Part shown: positions 5,049 to 6,066 of the stretch, in pieces
Layout of the letters: each line of letters opens with the position of its first letter
Numbering within the stretch: position 1 is the first letter of the stretch
Source: Pseudomonadota bacterium
Lineage (GTDB): Bacteria; Desulfobacterota; Desulfovibrionia; Desulfovibrionales; Desulfovibrionaceae
Direction of reading: 5' to 3'
DNA length: 6,066 nt
Assembly (NCBI GenBank): GCA_023417745.1
Contig: JAEZEM010000482.1
Span: 1-6,066, forward strand
Program-made: the position numbers and the translations under genes
The notes under the pieces: generated by a model
Database searches by the model: none
Told to the model about the DNA's origin: nothing
The model's input: only the letters and a program-made list of their open reading frames with translations

Positions 5049-6066
5049 ATGAGCGATTCCGAAAACACCACACCGGCCGAACAGGGCCTCACCATCGAAG
5101 CCAAAAGCTGCTGGGAAGCCTATGCCTCCCCCGAAGTCCGCCAGGATATGCAGACCCTGGCGGCCGACTACGTTTCCTTTCTCTCCACCTGCAAAACCGA
5201 ACGCGAAACCGTGCATTTCGTGCGCGAGGCCCTGGCCGGGGCCGGCTTTGCCGAATGCGACGACGATTTTAGCGGCGACGCCGTCTTTCGCGTCATGAAA
5301 GGCAAGACCGTCTTTGTCGCCCGCAAGGGCAAAAAACCCCTGCGCGAAGGCTTCCGCCTGGTCGGCGCCCACTGCGACACGCCGCGCATCGACCTCAAGC
5401 AGCGCCCGCTCTATCAGGACTGCGGCGTGGCCCAGCTCAAGACCCATTATTACGGCGGCATTCGCAAGCACCAGTGGCTGGCCCGGCCGCTGGCCCTGCA
5501 CGGCGTGGTCGCCAAAAAGGACGGCACGGTGGTGCCGGTGACCATCGGCGAGGACGCGGCCGATCCGGTCTTCGCCATTCCCGACCTCTTGCCGCACCTG
5601 GCCTACCGGCAGGTGGAAAAAAAGCTGTCCGAAGCCTTTGAGGCGGAAAAGCTCAATATCCTCATCGGCCACTCCCCGGCCGACAAACCCGAAAAGGCCG
5701 AGGGCGAGGACGCCGACAAGGCCGCCAAGAACGGCAGCGAGGCCATCAAGGCCAAGGTGCTCGATCTTTTACACGCCAAGTACGGCATCGCCGAACCCGA
5801 CCTCTACAGCGCCGAGCTGCAGGCCGTGCCGGCCGGGTCGGCCCGGTTCGTCGGCCTGGACGGGGCGCTGGTCGGCGGCTACGGCCAGGACGACCGGGTC
5901 TGCGTCTATACGGCCCTCTCCGCCCTGCTCGACGCGCCCCAGCCCGAGCACACCCAGATCGTGCTTTTCTGGGACAAGGAAGAGATCGGCTCCGAAGGCT
6001 CCACCGGAGCCAAGTCGCGCTTTTTCGAATATTGCCTGGAAGACCTGATCGACGCCTGGGACGCCG
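5049..6066 (+). CDS. M18-family metallo-aminopeptidase, 3' end outside window
   Basis: The first 339 residues of a zinc aminopeptidase of the M18 family (aspartyl aminopeptidase/aminopeptidase I type) are present; full-length members are about 430-470 residues. They act in the cytoplasm as dodecameric shells that trim N-terminal residues from peptides. Visible motifs are VGAHCDTPRIDLK (105-117, with H108 the first zinc ligand and D110 the supporting acid), GGYGQDDRVCVYTAL (276-290, with D281 the likely bridging metal ligand) and FWDKEEIGSEGSTGA (307-321, with E311 the general base and E312 a ligand). The remaining Asp and His ligands should lie beyond the edge. A Lys/Glu/Ala-rich stretch at 209-236 looks like a flexible surface loop. 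The ATG at 5049 follows AAGGAG (5032-5037) by 11 bases. The gene has its own leader of about 270 nt after selA and is probably transcribed separately. Substrate preference (acidic or broad) cannot be told. Confidence 0.92.
   Translation, partial: MSDSENTTPAEQGLTIEAKSCWEAYASPEVRQDMQTLAADYVSFLSTCKTERETVHFVREALAGAGFAECDDDFSGDAVFRVMKGKTVFVARKGKKPLREGFRLVGAHCDTPRIDLKQRPLYQDCGVAQLKTHYYGGIRKHQWLARPLALHGVVAKKDGTVVPVTIGEDAADPVFAIPDLLPHLAYRQVEKKLSEAFEAEKLNILIGHSPADKPEKAEGEDADKAAKNGSEAIKAKVLDLLHAKYGIAEPDLYSAELQAVPAGSARFVGLDGALVGGYGQDDRVCVYTALSALLDAPQPEHTQIVLFWDKEEIGSEGSTGAKSRFFEYCLEDLIDAWDA

Noticed and set aside
4844..5272. 142-codon plus-strand open frame in the selA-aminopeptidase gap
   Set aside because: It continues 220 nt into the aminopeptidase gene in another frame, has no ribosome-binding site, and shows no family motif.
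4527..5672. 381-codon minus-strand open frame
   Set aside because: It is antisense to the end of selA and the start of the aminopeptidase gene, both well supported, and has the same shadow composition.

Overview
This is high-GC bacterial DNA, strongly GC-biased at third codon positions. The gene content suggests a delta-proteobacterial sulfate reducer of the Desulfovibrio/Solidesulfovibrio kind: a selenocysteine synthase, an M18 aminopeptidase, a class-II-phosphodiesterase-like metallo-hydrolase and Mu-type prophage genes. The taxonomic call is inference from style and content, since no rRNA or diagnostic marker is present.

Positions 1-1014 look like the right-hand end of a Mu-like transposable prophage. 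The window opens inside the last codons of a com-like gene (ends at 109). This overlaps mom (69-791), the DNA adenine modification gene that phage Mu carries at its right end. The mom Shine-Dalgarno and start codon lie in a 15-bp imperfect hairpin (38-74), matching the logic of Mu, where Com must open a translation-inhibiting stem before Mom is made. After mom come about 220 non-coding bases. They end in four copies of GTYATCC within 63 bp (949-1011), which I interpret as transposase-binding sites of the right terminus. A likely phage/host junction lies near 1012-1014.

Host DNA then resumes with a bidirectional terminator (1017-1060) and a tRNA-Arg(UCU) gene on the minus strand (1062-1138). 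The tRNA has its own sigma70-type promoter. An 18-bp perfect palindrome (1173-1190) carries the tRNA -35 box in one arm and a second TTGAC, facing the plus-strand operon, in the other.

The plus-strand operon 1254-4780 holds a metallo-beta-lactamase-fold hydrolase, folC (overlapping it by 20 nt) and selA (22 nt further on). It joins a probable phosphodiesterase-type hydrolase, folate polyglutamylation and selenocysteinyl-tRNA synthesis. The shared transcription looks organisational and I see no obvious metabolic link. After a 268-nt gap rich in hairpins, an M18-family aminopeptidase gene starts at 5049 and runs off the end.

The most notable content is the com-mom cassette with its visible translational lock and the candidate transposable-phage end. 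The host operon is ordinary.
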